From assembly GCF_000142805.1 (NCBI RefSeq), contig NC_013080.1, positions 1,178,001-1,242,000 on the forward strand: DNA of 64,000 nt, in the 5' to 3' direction. Made by a program: the position numbers and the translations under genes. The notes under the pieces were generated by a model. The model did no database searches. It was given only the letters and a program-made list of their open reading frames with translations, and had not been told where the DNA came from. Below are positions 1 through 8,828 of the stretch, piece after piece (position 1 is the stretch's first letter; every line of letters starts with the position of its first letter). Source of the DNA: Lachancea thermotolerans CBS 6340 (lineage: Eukaryota; Ascomycota; Saccharomycetes; Saccharomycetales; Saccharomycetaceae).

Positions 1-687
1 TTCAGGTCACGCATCCTTATCGCGTGGAACAACATGCTCTGGTTATACCTAACCTTGCAAATAAACTTTTTTGAGCTGCCCAATAATATGTGGCAGCACC
101 TTTGGGACTCGCTTGTCAGTGAGACCCCTGAGGAACAAGCGGATTTTAGCATGAGGCTTGGTAAGCTGGGCGTGATGTGGGCACTTTTGAAGACCGCGCA
201 AATGCAAGAGGACAATGTTGCGTTTTTGAGCAAGTTTAACTGCGCCAACTCTGCGTTCGTTGAAGCGATAGAAACTCAATATAACCTCGTCCAAGAACTT
301 GATCCAAGCGAGGACCAGGAGCTCAAACAGAGATGCATCGGTATACTGGCGTGCCTTGCTTCACTTCCTGGCCATGTTGAGCTTAACCGCCAAATTGGTC
401 AGTTTTTGATCCAAAAACTTGCGGACGAGCATACTCCAGCCGCTACCATGATCGATATTTCCGACGCATTGTTCGACATCTACAGCGATGCGAACTTTGA
501 TTATGATGAACCAGTGTTCGTTGGCGATGGGTTTATCAATGTTCTCCAGGAAAAGGTCCTGCCGAGCATGAGAAAGTGCTTCAAATTTGTAGATAAGAAC
601 AAGGACCCAGAACTTAAAGCCAGGTCTCAAAGTTGCTTTGGCACGATGGAACGGTTCATCCATTACAAAGTTGACGAGCGCAAGTAG
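1..687 (+). CDS. SYO1: Syo1-like ribosomal protein import chaperone, 3' part only
   Basis: The reading frame is open from the first base and ends in TAG at 685-687, giving 228 C-terminal residues; the start lies outside the window. The visible part is alpha-helical and acidic, like the ARM/HEAT solenoid of Syo1, which carries Rpl5 and Rpl11 together into the nucleus for 5S RNP assembly. Sequence alone would leave the family uncertain. The call rests mainly on position: it converges on UBC9 and is followed by PEX19, the order YDL063C-YDL064W-YDL065C of S. cerevisiae with matching strands. An internal ATG at 34 is not the start because the frame continues upstream of it. Confidence 0.8.
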   Translation, partial: FRSRILIAWNNMLWLYLTLQINFFELPNNMWQHLWDSLVSETPEEQADFSMRLGKLGVMWALLKTAQMQEDNVAFLSKFNCANSAFVEAIETQYNLVQELDPSEDQELKQRCIGILACLASLPGHVELNRQIGQFLIQKLADEHTPAATMIDISDALFDIYSDANFDYDEPVFVGDGFINVLQEKVLPSMRKCFKFVDKNKDPELKARSQSCFGTMERFIHYKVDERK

Positions 688-848
688 TTTTAACTAGGAC
701 TTTATGTACCATAGCCAATAGAGAACAATCACACAATTAATGTTACATAAGAAAGTGTTCTGGTACGGAATGTTGAAGCCCCACGAAAAATGCGATAGTA
801 ACCAATACTAGAGCCCTCCTGTAGGGACCTAGGCCGAGCTATGGCAAC

Positions 849-1413
849 TCACTTCGTGTATCTTTTAGCCTGCTCTATCACTTTCCTTTCGTACTCCTTC
901 ACGTTTTTGGAGAAGGCTCGCCACGCCGGTTCTTGCGCAGGCGAGTTGGGGTTGGGACTGTCCAAGAGATCCTGCACCCCCAGCGCGATCTGCTTAAGGG
1001 TAATAGCGGGCCTCCAGTCCTGGTCCTCATTCAAAATACTCAGGCACACCGTTCCACTGGGGTATATATTCGGGTGGTAGAACCCGGCGGGGAACTTCAC
1101 TTTAGGAGGTTTCGAAGGGTAATCGTCTGGATATTCGATGGTAATGGGAAACACGCCATCTTTCCAAATTGTTCCCTCTTTGCCAGGTATCCCAGCTTCC
1201 CATTTTTGTAAGTTCATAGAACCATCTGGCTTCTTGGTGGGCTTTGCGAAAAAGCCGAAGGGGTGGTCCTTTCTCCACTTCTTCCTGTTTAGCATGTTAG
1301 TTAGTGCGAGGTATACCGATACTTCTATCGCGCTCAGCGCTTGGAACAAACTCGCGCCAAATGTCGATTACATACCTTTCTTCCTGCAAACGCTGTAAAC
1401 ACAAACTACTCAT
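849..1413 (-). CDS. UBC9: SUMO-conjugating enzyme E2 Ubc9, two exons
   Basis: E2 enzyme that accepts SUMO (Smt3) from Aos1/Uba2 and passes it to target lysines. Exon 1 is 1376-1413 (38 nt, [12 protein letters not shown] plus two bases of the next codon). Exon 2 is 849-1284. Joined, they give 157 residues, the usual Ubc9 length. The catalytic Cys lies in the motif [11 protein letters not shown] and is followed by the conserved [11 protein letters not shown]. The first exon is too short to appear as an ORF of its own; I placed it by the match to Ubc9 N-termini and the exact GTATGT donor. The gene converges with SYO1 and is divergent from PEX19, as in S. cerevisiae, where UBC9 also has one intron. 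Confidence 0.95.
1285..1375 (-). other. UBC9 spliceosomal intron
   Basis: 91-nt intron on the minus strand. The donor GTATGT follows the exon sequence GAAGAAAG. A CACTAACTAAC stretch (about 1297-1307) supplies the branch point only about 15 nt before the acceptor AAACAG. Splicing restores the Arg codon at the junction and the Ubc9 sequence RKKW. Confidence 0.93.
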
Positions 1414-1589
1414 TCCGGGCTAGGGCGATTCAATCACGCTAAGTTGCAAGGTTGTATTTGTAACTGGTTGTTTTGCTTTGTTCGATGACTTGCTGGTATT
1501 TAATTTTTATCATTGTATATATCTTATTGGAATTCAAGCTAGAGTCGATGCCAGTGAAACAGAGAAGAAATCCGAAAGACCTTTGAATC

Positions 1590-2516
1590 ATGAGCTCGAA
1601 CATAGATGATTACGATGACCTTGATGAGTTCCTAGAGGATCCGTCCAAGTTGGATGAAGAGCAAGCCAACACAGCTGCGGAAACTTCGAAGAGCGCGGCA
1701 GCGATGAGCAACAACAATCCCGAAACCGCTAGCGCGATTGAGGATTTACAGAGCGAATTCGCCAAGCTGATGCAAGAAGGAGGCGATTCAGAGGAGAACA
1801 AGAAAACAGTGGAAAATTTCAAGCAGTTGCTGAATGTTTTAGGGGAGGCGGGATCAGGCGACCCTGCCGCTACCACTGGGACTCGCCAACCTGCTGGGGC
1901 GACGACTGATACAGGCGCTTTCAACGGGGTGACAGGTGCGAGTACAAGCGGCAAGGGCGCTGGGTTCAAGGATATTGTGTCCAACACTTTAGACCGTCTA
2001 AAAGAGAACGGCACCAAGGTCGACACCAACCTCATGGAAGAGAAGAAAAAAGGCAACTCTGACGACATTCTATCGCAGCTGTTGGGCCAGCTAGTTGAAG
2101 GAGATGCCGATGACGAAGAGGGTGTCGAGAATGCCATCAAAAGTATGCTCAACCAAATGTCCGCCAAAGAAGTGCTCTACCAGCCGATGAAGGAAATGCA
2201 TGTAGAATACACGCAGTGGATGGACGCAAACTCGGAATCTGAAGAGCACGCCGACAAATTGCCTGTGTATCGGCAGCAGTTTGAGCTGGTGGGCCGGATA
2301 GTAACCATTTACGAGCGCGACGACTACGAGGACAGCAAATACCGCGATGAGGTTGGGCAACTGCTCGACGAGCTTGAGCAGCTTGGGGAATCGCCTGTCA
2401 GTAAGGGCTTTGGGAGCGCAGACTCGGCGGACCTTAACAAGCTGCTAGAGGTTGACGGCAATGAAGACATGAGCAACATCGACAAAGAGTTGCAGGATAC
2501 TTGTAAACAACAGTAA
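1590..2516 (+). CDS. PEX19: Peroxisomal membrane protein import receptor Pex19
   Basis: Cytosolic chaperone and receptor that binds newly made peroxisomal membrane proteins and docks on Pex3. The product is 308 residues. It has an acidic, flexible N-terminus (DDYDDLDEFLEDP, the Pex3-binding type) and a helical C-terminal cargo-binding domain containing the family-typical VLYQPMKEMH region near residues 195-205. It ends in CKQQ, a CaaX box for farnesylation identical in type to that of S. cerevisiae Pex19. The ATG at 1590 gives the conserved N-terminus. The next gene on this strand is CCW14, from the other post-WGD segment. Confidence 0.95.
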   Translation: MSSNIDDYDDLDEFLEDPSKLDEEQANTAAETSKSAAAMSNNNPETASAIEDLQSEFAKLMQEGGDSEENKKTVENFKQLLNVLGEAGSGDPAATTGTRQPAGATTDTGAFNGVTGASTSGKGAGFKDIVSNTLDRLKENGTKVDTNLMEEKKKGNSDDILSQLLGQLVEGDADDEEGVENAIKSMLNQMSAKEVLYQPMKEMHVEYTQWMDANSESEEHADKLPVYRQQFELVGRIVTIYERDDYEDSKYRDEVGQLLDELEQLGESPVSKGFGSADSADLNKLLEVDGNEDMSNIDKELQDTCKQQ

Positions 2517-2981
2517 TCCTGTCAGAGATGTTTACAGGCTCATCGCATACTGCGTCGCTCACTAGCGCATTCAGTCAAGAACATATGAGGCAAACTTGCT
2601 TGCAGCATCATTTATTTCACTTCATTATTTAGAAAGCGCGATCCAAAAAGCTTGGAATGAGCTGGACTTTTACGACAACGCGTCCTGATCTTTTCGGCCA
2701 GGTCAGTATTCACCGCGGACGAGCATTTCTTTAGAGAAGAGCTTTCATTGCAACTATGTCTTAATATAAAACTCATGTCGGGCTTCTCCCCGATTTCAAT
2801 ATCACGTGCCCTCGAGCACTTGTTATAAAAATAGTAAATAAAAAAATTTGAGAGTAAAACAAACCATCCGGATCTACAATCTTCTCCATAATTCGAAATC
2901 TTTGGTTAGGCTTGATCAAAGTACTTCTCTAGAGTTACGAGGATTCCAAGCAAACTTTAAAAGACTTCTGCGATAGCGAAA
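2517..2981. promoter_or_regulatory. PEX19-CCW14 intergenic region
   Basis: 465 bp between two plus-strand genes. It contains a TATA-like element (atataaaact, about 2764-2773), a CACGTG E-box at 2803-2808 and an A/T-rich run at about 2825-2850. This fits the promoter of the abundant cell wall gene CCW14. No gene is visible. Confidence 0.5.
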
Positions 2982-3764
2982 ATGCGTTCTACAATTGCTT
3001 TATCTGCCGCCATCTCTGTTGTGGGTTTCGCTAGTGGTGTTCTAGCTACCCCTCCAGCTTGCTTGCTGGCTTGTGTCGCGCAGGTCACCAAGAAGTCGTC
3101 TACTTGCGACCTGGACGCAGTCTCCTGCGTGTGCGAGAAGCAGGCCGGCGATGTCAAGAGCTGCTTGGACTCCGCGTGCCCTAACGGCGACGCGGACTCT
3201 GCGTACTCTGCTTTCAAGAGCTCGTGCTCCGAGCAAAACGCCTCTGTGAGCTCTGCTTCTTCTTCCGCGTCGAAGAGCTCTTCCGCCTCTACTTCTCACA
3301 GCTCTTCCTCCTCTTCTGCGTCGAGCACCTCGTCTGCTTCCAAGAGCTCTTCTGCTTCTAGCACTTCTGCTTCTGCTTCCAGCAGCTCCAGCTCTGCTTC
3401 ACCTTCTAGCAGCTCTGCTTCACCTTCTAGCAGCTCCGCTTCATCTTCTAACAGCTCCGCTCCAGCTTCTAGCAGCTCTGCTTCTGCTTCCGGCACTTCT
3501 GCTTCTGCTTCCAGCAGCTCCAGCTCTGCTTCCCAGAGCTCTTCTGCCCCTGCTTCTAGCTCTTCTGCCCCAGTGTCCAGCTCTTCCGCTGTTTCATCCA
3601 CTGCAATTAGCTCTTCCACAACCCCGTCCTTTTCATCCTACTCTTCGGCCACCTCTTCATCTAGCTCCGAGGTTGTTATTTCTACCCAAACCGATGCCGC
3701 TGGCGCTCTAGGTGTTGGGTCCGGTTTGGTGGGCGGTTTGTTGGTCGCTGGTATGCTATTGTAA
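2982..3764 (+). CDS. CCW14: GPI-anchored CFEM cell wall mannoprotein, Ccw14-like
   Basis: Inner-layer covalently linked cell wall glycoprotein, 260 residues. The N-terminal signal peptide (about residues 1-22) ends at VLATPP. A CFEM domain with eight Cys follows (about residues 24-84, beginning PPACLLACVAQ and including CVCEKQ). After that comes a long Ser/Ala-rich stalk for O-mannosylation (about 85-225). The hydrophobic tail VGGLLVAGMLL is a GPI attachment signal. Domain order and position beside ART10 match S. cerevisiae YLR390W-A. The Ser stalk is encoded by short tandem repeats and is likely to vary in length between strains. Confidence 0.9.
   Translation: MRSTIALSAAISVVGFASGVLATPPACLLACVAQVTKKSSTCDLDAVSCVCEKQAGDVKSCLDSACPNGDADSAYSAFKSSCSEQNASVSSASSSASKSSSASTSHSSSSSSASSTSSASKSSSASSTSASASSSSSSASPSSSSASPSSSSASSSNSSAPASSSSASASGTSASASSSSSSASQSSSAPASSSSAPVSSSSAVSSTAISSSTTPSFSSYSSATSSSSSEVVISTQTDAAGALGVGSGLVGGLLVAGMLL
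3405..3488 (+). repeat. 21-bp tandem repeat in the CCW14 serine stalk
   Basis: Four head-to-tail 21-bp units start at 3405, 3426, 3447 and 3468, the first reading TCTAGCAGCTCTGCTTCACC plus T. Each encodes a seven-residue Ser-rich unit (SSSSASP type). A partial unit precedes at 3387-3404. The units differ at only a few bases, so this is an in-frame minisatellite. Confidence 0.85.
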
Positions 3765-3927
3765 GCAGTTTGAGCCGCTGCCAAAAGATGATACCCAAAA
3801 GCTTCAATTCTGAATAAAAATAGTATGTTTTGTCTATAAGACTGCATGTGCATTGCATGCCGCTGTGTACTTTTGCAACTGAAAACTAAACCAAGCAATA
3901 ATCCATGCGAGCCTGTTTACGTAGCCA

Positions 3928-5178
3928 TTATTTAAGGTAAACGGGTGGAGCATCCGAAACGTCGTACCTTGGCAAAGGCTCATGCTCTTCGGCGGAGGCA
4001 AGGGAAATAGCGCTTGTTGTAGTTGACATGTCTATTTCGAAGCTCTTTCCATTTGCGCTCAATGTCAAGGTCAGATGAAACTTGAAGGCGCGTCGTATAT
4101 TGCAGCAAACAAAACTGAACAACTTGTTTCCTTGGAATATGAGGTTCTCCTCATTGAATCTGTAGCTTGCTAACTCTGGGTTGTTACTGAGGTCGAGTGG
4201 CCACTCCGCGGTGCCGTTCTCCAAACAGCGTATTCTCGATGGGTCCAATTGTCGGTCCAGAGGGACATCCAAGATTGGAATCAGCCCAGTAACCGCGTTA
4301 ATGTGACCTGCCGAGAGATAATTCACTACTTCGACGAGCTGCAGCCTGCAACGGGTGATTGACAGAGCAAACTTAGGGGGAGGGGGTGTTTCGAAAACCA
4401 AATATACCCTGTCAAGGCGACGAGATCCGGACTTGAAAAGGTGATCCAAACGGTGGACTTCCTGGAGACGCTTTGCTCTAACTTCGAGACGCGCTGAGAG
4501 CTCCTTCTCAAATTGTACTGCTTTTTTGGACACGAAGCTCTGCGTGCGGCCCGCGGAACTGCGCTCTTTGTTGGGGTCCGGGAAGAAATTAATCACCTCG
4601 TATGCCTCCAAAATCGGGTCTGACGGCGTCAGTCTGAACATACTCTTCCCTAGTATTAGTTGTGCTTTGACGTAATAAGTCACTGTACCCATTTTGTGAT
4701 AGAAGCTTATAGGATCGTTTGCTGGGGCTTGCGACGCGATGCTGTTGAAGCTGGGCGGAAGCCGTGGCTCCTCCTCATCCTTGTTGAAGCCTGCCCCCCG
4801 AGGCCCATGGTCACCCATGCATTTGAGCCAATGCGGGATGTTCAGCTCGAATTCGTAGCTGTACGAACCCTTTGTCACTTGGAACCCTTTCCCCGGTCCG
4901 TCTAGCGCTTTGCTAACATTGGCAGGAGGGAATAGCTGCCGCTTCTGGTTCACTAACGTATGACTCGACTTCATAGGGAAGTGCGGCCGTATCAGGTTCT
5001 GTGCCTCTGGTGTCATCTCAACTATTGTCTGTGATGTACCCCGCATTGTTACAGATAGCTCTTTTATGGGCGCCGGCTTCTCCAGCTCCAGCACGACCTT
5101 TCCGGTTATAGCTTCGTTAGAAACATGGAACTCGCCATTCGCGGGCTTATTCACCAGCAACTTCAGCTTCGGGCCCAT
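3928..5178 (-). CDS. ART10: Arrestin-related trafficking adaptor, Art10-like
   Basis: Adaptor of the alpha-arrestin family that recruits the Rsp5 ubiquitin ligase to membrane proteins for endocytosis. The product is 416 residues with an arrestin N-domain (starting KLKLLVNKPANGEF) and C-domain. The tail carries a PPVY motif (PPxY, the Rsp5 WW-binding signal) five residues before the end and an LPRYD stretch before it. It is shorter than S. cerevisiae Art10, mainly by lacking a disordered insertion between the two arrestin domains. It is divergent from ATP10, as YLR392C is from YLR393W. Confidence 0.88.
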   Translation of the reverse strand: MGPKLKLLVNKPANGEFHVSNEAITGKVVLELEKPAPIKELSVTMRGTSQTIVEMTPEAQNLIRPHFPMKSSHTLVNQKRQLFPPANVSKALDGPGKGFQVTKGSYSYEFELNIPHWLKCMGDHGPRGAGFNKDEEEPRLPPSFNSIASQAPANDPISFYHKMGTVTYYVKAQLILGKSMFRLTPSDPILEAYEVINFFPDPNKERSSAGRTQSFVSKKAVQFEKELSARLEVRAKRLQEVHRLDHLFKSGSRRLDRVYLVFETPPPPKFALSITRCRLQLVEVVNYLSAGHINAVTGLIPILDVPLDRQLDPSRIRCLENGTAEWPLDLSNNPELASYRFNEENLIFQGNKLFSFVCCNIRRAFKFHLTLTLSANGKSFEIDMSTTTSAISLASAEEHEPLPRYDVSDAPPVYLK

Positions 5179-5547
5179 GCTCAGTTGTGTTTTGTCTTCT
5201 TTCTCACTTTCTAATGTTAGGGAAAAGTTGGAGCAGAGGCGGTTTGGGGCTTAAATTTTATGATACGAAAGCCCTGGCATCGAGAGGCAGTTACAGAAGG
5301 TTGGCGCAGCACTTGAAGGGTACTTATCCTCCCTAAGCAGTGGGTCAACGATGCTTAATGGAGCTCAGGCGGGAGACTTGGCTTTCCGAGTGCATTGGGC
5401 TTGCTTCCCCGGCTAAAATCGATATCGACATTAAAATTGTACAATTTTAAATATCTAACAACCGCAGCAGGAACAAATACTAACTCGCCAACCCAGGGTT
5501 CGAAGCCGTCAATACCAGCAGACCGCGTAGCGCGCAAGAGAATACAG
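5179..5547. promoter_or_regulatory. ART10/ATP10 divergent promoter with a perfect 20-bp palindrome
   Basis: The shared upstream region of two divergent genes. It contains TTAAAATTGTACAATTTTAA at 5431-5450, a perfect 20-bp palindrome without spacer, about 100 bp before the ATP10 ATG. The ATP10 frame stays open back to about 5395, but no ATG occurs in that extension. Confidence 0.6.
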
Positions 5548-6429
5548 ATGAAAAGATATTTCAGCAGCTGCTCCAGACAGCAGTTTTTGTCGAGATTCCA
5601 AAAACATGTTGCCAACACAGCGCCAAAAGAACATGTGGTACGTGAGCTGGTGCGGCCAGTGGGGCTCCGCGAGCCTCCAAGCGGATCCACCAAATACCAA
5701 GAGGGTAACTCATTCCGCGAATTGTTCGACGACGCCAAGACAAACCAGAGGGCGCGCGAGCTGGAGCTGCAGTTTAGCAAGGGTGGGCTGTTCGACGTTT
5801 ACACCTTCCGTAAGACACAGGGTAAGTTATTCCTGTCACCACAGTCGTTCTGGCGAAAGGACAGGGCGCTTTACTTTCCACACATGCACGGACGCAGCTT
5901 GAGCGACAGCAAGCCGCAGAACGTGGAGGACCTTATGCGAGGTAAGATTTCGGTGGTACGCATATTCACGAGTGCCGCTGGGGATGAGCTGGGCAAGTCG
6001 TACTTCCGAGGCGATGGCAGCGACTATCTCAAGGATGAGAGCGCGCTGAACGGGCCGGAGGATTCCGTGCCGACGCAAATTGTGGAGCTCAACTTAACTG
6101 AGAACTTTTTGAAGGCCGTCTTTGCGAAACTTGCGATTGGGAAGCTCCGTTCGACGGTTCCTGCAGTGCGCCACAGTCGCTATTTCATAGGTGACCGCGA
6201 CCAACTCCCATTTGGCCTCCGCGAGGACCTTCAGATTAACAATTTATACACGAGCTACGTGCTGCTGGTGGACCCCGCACTCAAGATTAGGTGGATGGGC
6301 TGCGGCGGGGCCGACAAGAAGGAATATAACCTGCTGTGGCGGTGCGTGCGCGGTCTGAAGAAGGAAGAATCAGCTGGGAAGAGCCAGCCGGAACCGAGCG
6401 CTAACGAGTCGAGTATCCGTCGTCAGTGA
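5548..6429 (+). CDS. ATP10: Mitochondrial ATPase assembly factor Atp10
   Basis: Inner-membrane chaperone that binds Atp6 and is needed to assemble the F0 sector of ATP synthase. The start at 5548 is the first ATG in the frame. It yields 293 residues beginning with a basic, acid-free presequence (MKRYFSSCSRQQFLSRFQKH), as expected for mitochondrial import. The body matches the Atp10 family, including FSKGGLFDVYTFRKTQGKLF and LVDPALKIRWMGCG near the C-terminus. The family length is about 280 residues. It lies on the same strand as the small ORF downstream. Confidence 0.92.
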   Translation: MKRYFSSCSRQQFLSRFQKHVANTAPKEHVVRELVRPVGLREPPSGSTKYQEGNSFRELFDDAKTNQRARELELQFSKGGLFDVYTFRKTQGKLFLSPQSFWRKDRALYFPHMHGRSLSDSKPQNVEDLMRGKISVVRIFTSAAGDELGKSYFRGDGSDYLKDESALNGPEDSVPTQIVELNLTENFLKAVFAKLAIGKLRSTVPAVRHSRYFIGDRDQLPFGLREDLQINNLYTSYVLLVDPALKIRWMGCGGADKKEYNLLWRCVRGLKKEESAGKSQPEPSANESSIRRQ

Positions 6430-6532
6430 CCGGTTATATTAGATTGTATATTCTTGTAGATATAAGCATCCTCAGCTAACTTAGCGATTCCCGCGACTGG
6501 TGGAACGAGAACGAGAACGATATCGAGAAGGC

Positions 6533-6763
6533 ATGTACCCGACGGTAGTGCTTAGGAACGCGCAGGCCGCCTCGAAGGCACCCTCTCCGCACGCGATGAT
6601 CTACCGGCGGTTCGCGAAGCCGGTCGGCAAAATGCTCACGCTGTGCGTGGGTAGCTACTATTCACTATGCTACGCGTGGGAGTGGCTGGAGAAGCGGGAG
6701 CGAGCGCTCGAGTCGCAGAAGCAGCAGCGGCGGCGGAGCTCGGAGCTGCCAGGGCCCGTGTAG
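6533..6763 (+). CDS. Small hypothetical protein with one hydrophobic segment
   Basis: A 76-residue ORF starting at an ATG at 6533. I do not recognise it. The N-terminus is basic and acid-free (MYPTVVLRNAQAASK), which would suit a mitochondrial presequence. One hydrophobic stretch (MLTLCVGSYYSLCYAWEWL, about residues 34-52) could cross a membrane. The rest is charged and Arg/Gln-rich. It lies about 100 bp after ATP10 on the same strand and converges on IDP1. It shares the high GC of its neighbours, which lengthens chance ORFs, so coding status is uncertain. In S. cerevisiae this slot after ATP10 holds CST9, to which it shows no resemblance. Confidence 0.4.
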   Translation: MYPTVVLRNAQAASKAPSPHAMIYRRFAKPVGKMLTLCVGSYYSLCYAWEWLEKRERALESQKQQRRRSSELPGPV

Positions 6764-6812
6764 AGCGTTACAAACGTTTCATAGGCGAGGTAATGTATGT
6801 ACAGTGCAGATG

Positions 6813-8075
6813 TCAATGGATGGAGCGCAGCTCACGCTGAAGCCTGTCTTCGACGGCCTGTAGGAACTCGTCCGTGGTCACGTAGGCGGTGCGGTCGGTT
6901 TTGCCGCAGGCCAGGGCCAAGTCCTTGGTCATGATGGCGTCGTCCTGGACCGTACGTAGCGTGGCGCCCTCCAGCGCGTGGGCAAAGTCCGCAACGGCAG
7001 GGGTGCCGTCGAGGTCCGCGCGGCGGGCGAGGCCGCGGGTCCACGCGAAGATGGACGCGATGGAGTTGGTCGAGGTCTCCTTGCCCTGCTGGTGGAGGCG
7101 GAAGTGGCGGGTGACTGTGCCGTGGGCGGCCTCGCTCTCGAATGCATTGCCGTCGGGAGTGATGAGTACCGAGCTCATGAGGCCCAGCGAGCCGAAGCCC
7201 TGCGCGACGATGTCGGACTGCACGTCGCCGTCGTAGTTCTTGAGCGCGAGCACAAAGCCGCCGCGCGACTTGATCATCTGCGCGACCATGTCGTCGATGA
7301 GGCGGTGCTCGTATGAAATGCCTGCGCGCTCGAACGCCTCGCGGTACTCCGCGTCGTAAAGCTGCTGGAACAGGTCCTTGAAGCGGCCGTCGTACTGCTT
7401 GAGGATCGTGTTCTTGGTCGCGAGGAAGAGGTTGAGTTGCTTGGAGAGCGCGAGCCGGAACGACGCGTGCGCGAAGCCGCGGATCGACTCGTCCGTGTTG
7501 TACATCGCCAGCGCGACGCCGGCGCCCTCGAAGTCGTGCACGTGCAGCGTGCGGGCCGCGGCCGCGCCGCGGCCCGCAGGCCGGAACACGAGCTCCAGCT
7601 TGCCAGGCCCGGGCACCAAGGTGTCCGTGGCCCGGTACTGGTCGCCGTGCGCGTGCCGACCGATAATGATGGGCTGCTGCCAGCCGGGCACCAGCCGCGG
7701 CACGCGCGGGATCACAATGGGCTCGCGGAACACGGTGCCGCCCAGGATGTTGCGTATTGTGCCGTTAGGCGACCGCCACATGCGCTTGAGCCCGAACTCC
7801 GCGACACGTGCCTCGTCCGGAGTGATCGTCGCGCACTTCACGCCCACGCCGTGCCGCGCGATCGCGTGCGCCGCATCATGTGTGACGGCATCCTCTGTGC
7901 GGTCGCGGTTCTGGATCGAGAGATCGTAGTAGTGCAGGTCCACGTCGAGGAACGGCAGAACGAGCCGGGACCGGATGCGTGCCCAGATGACGCGCGCCAT
8001 CTCATCGCCGTCGAGCTCCACGAGCGGCGACTTGACCTTGATCTTGGGCAGCGAGCTGAGGTGTCTCCTGAACAT
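6813..8075 (-). CDS. IDP1: NADP-dependent isocitrate dehydrogenase, mitochondrial type
   Basis: Oxidises isocitrate to 2-oxoglutarate with NADP+, supplying mitochondrial NADPH. The product is 420 residues from the ATG at 8075. The leader [17 protein letters not shown] is Arg-rich and precedes the conserved [13 protein letters not shown]. Family motifs include [47 protein letters not shown] and [13 protein letters not shown]. There is no peroxisomal SKL-type end, so the Idp1 rather than Idp3 form is likely. The frame stays open 42 codons upstream with a His/Gln repeat but without an ATG. Codons are extremely GC-rich at third positions. Many Lys/Ile positions of S. cerevisiae Idp1 are Arg/Val/Leu here, consistent with GC pressure. 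Confidence 0.95.
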   Translation of the reverse strand: MFRRHLSSLPKIKVKSPLVELDGDEMARVIWARIRSRLVLPFLDVDLHYYDLSIQNRDRTEDAVTHDAAHAIARHGVGVKCATITPDEARVAEFGLKRMWRSPNGTIRNILGGTVFREPIVIPRVPRLVPGWQQPIIIGRHAHGDQYRATDTLVPGPGKLELVFRPAGRGAAAARTLHVHDFEGAGVALAMYNTDESIRGFAHASFRLALSKQLNLFLATKNTILKQYDGRFKDLFQQLYDAEYREAFERAGISYEHRLIDDMVAQMIKSRGGFVLALKNYDGDVQSDIVAQGFGSLGLMSSVLITPDGNAFESEAAHGTVTRHFRLHQQGKETSTNSIASIFAWTRGLARRADLDGTPAVADFAHALEGATLRTVQDDAIMTKDLALACGKTDRTAYVTTDEFLQAVEDRLQRELRSIH

Positions 8076-8603
8076 GGGGCGAGTAGTTTTGACGGTTGGT
8101 TTGGGCGGTTGGTGCTGGCGTTGGCGTTGGCGCTGGTGCTGGTGCTGGTGCTGGTGCTGTTTATATAGGCCGCCGGCGGCGGCGGCCGCCGGCGCCGACA
8201 ATCGGAGGCCGAGGAGCGTTGCCTGGGGCGACTGCGGGGATGCGGGGGTATGTCACTGCTCACGAATGGTCATTCCGTCGCCATACACGCGGAATAATAA
8301 TGTCTTCTTGCACGGTATATAGCGTGTATTCCTCTCACTGTGTACGTCATATTTCCAGTCGCCTAGTACGGGCGCACTTACATACACTTCTACGATTCAT
8401 CACGTGTGTATTTGTTTCATTGTGCACGGCCTCATGTGATCACTGTGTACGCGGCAACGCCGCCGTACGCCACGTGATCTCGCCCGCTCGGCGACATACA
8501 TGCACATGTATGAATATATATATACCACTACCTAAGGCGCCGCTTCGCTGCGCTATGCACCGCGCACGCGCGCGTGCCGGCCCGCGTCACCATCGCGGCC
8601 TCC
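8076..8603 (-). promoter_or_regulatory. IDP1 upstream region with repeats and two E-boxes
   Basis: 528 bp between the COX8 stop and the IDP1 start. It holds CACGTG at 8401-8406 and 8471-8476 and a perfect 12-bp direct repeat TCACTGTGTACG at 8335-8346 and 8440-8451. A TATATATATA run lies near 8515-8525. Cbf1/bHLH-type regulation of IDP1 is plausible but inferred. Confidence 0.5.
8108..8159 (+). repeat. 6-bp GGTGCT/GGCGTT tandem repeat in the IDP1 leader
   Basis: About 50 bp of imperfect hexamers on the plus strand (GGTGCTGGCGTTGGCGTTGG and so on, ending in four GGTGCT units). On the minus strand they would read as His/Gln codons in frame with IDP1. They lie upstream of the only ATG, so they are read as leader rather than protein. 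Confidence 0.75.
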
Positions 8604-8828
8604 TTACAACACGCCCGACTTCTTCAGCTGCACGTACGACGAGATGAAGGGCACCAGGAACCCCAGTGTGAAGTAGCCGAAGTGGATCACGGCGAAAGGG
8701 ATTCTTCTGTTGCGCACCTTCACTGGGATGTTCGAGTACACGCCCTCCTTGAAGTGCGCGCCGGACTGTCTTGCGCTAACGGTAAACGCTCTTCTCGCGG
8801 CGATCCTGCTGGTAGCTCCGAAAATCAT
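8604..8828 (-). CDS. COX8: Cytochrome c oxidase subunit VIII
   Basis: Small nuclear-encoded subunit of respiratory complex IV in the mitochondrial inner membrane. The product is 74 residues with a short basic presequence (MIFGATSRIAARRAF). The mature part contains HFKEGVYSNIPVKVRNRRIP followed by one transmembrane helix (AVIHFGYFTLGFLVPFISSY). Length and sequence match S. cerevisiae Cox8 (YLR395C). It is divergent from COX9 across a 375-bp shared promoter. Confidence 0.93.
   Translation of the reverse strand: MIFGATSRIAARRAFTVSARQSGAHFKEGVYSNIPVKVRNRRIPFAVIHFGYFTLGFLVPFISSYVQLKKSGVL

Noticed and set aside
3296-3619. Glu/Ala/Leu-rich minus-strand ORF opposite CCW14
   Set aside because: Exact antisense of the Ser-repeat stalk; composition follows from the repeat.
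5497-5508. B-box-like GGTTCGAAGCC before ATP10
   Set aside because: No A-box or cloverleaf can be formed with the upstream sequence.
8076-8201. 42-residue His/Gln-rich N-terminal extension of IDP1
   Set aside because: No ATG occurs in the extension; the only ATG, at 8075, gives a normal presequence and family length.
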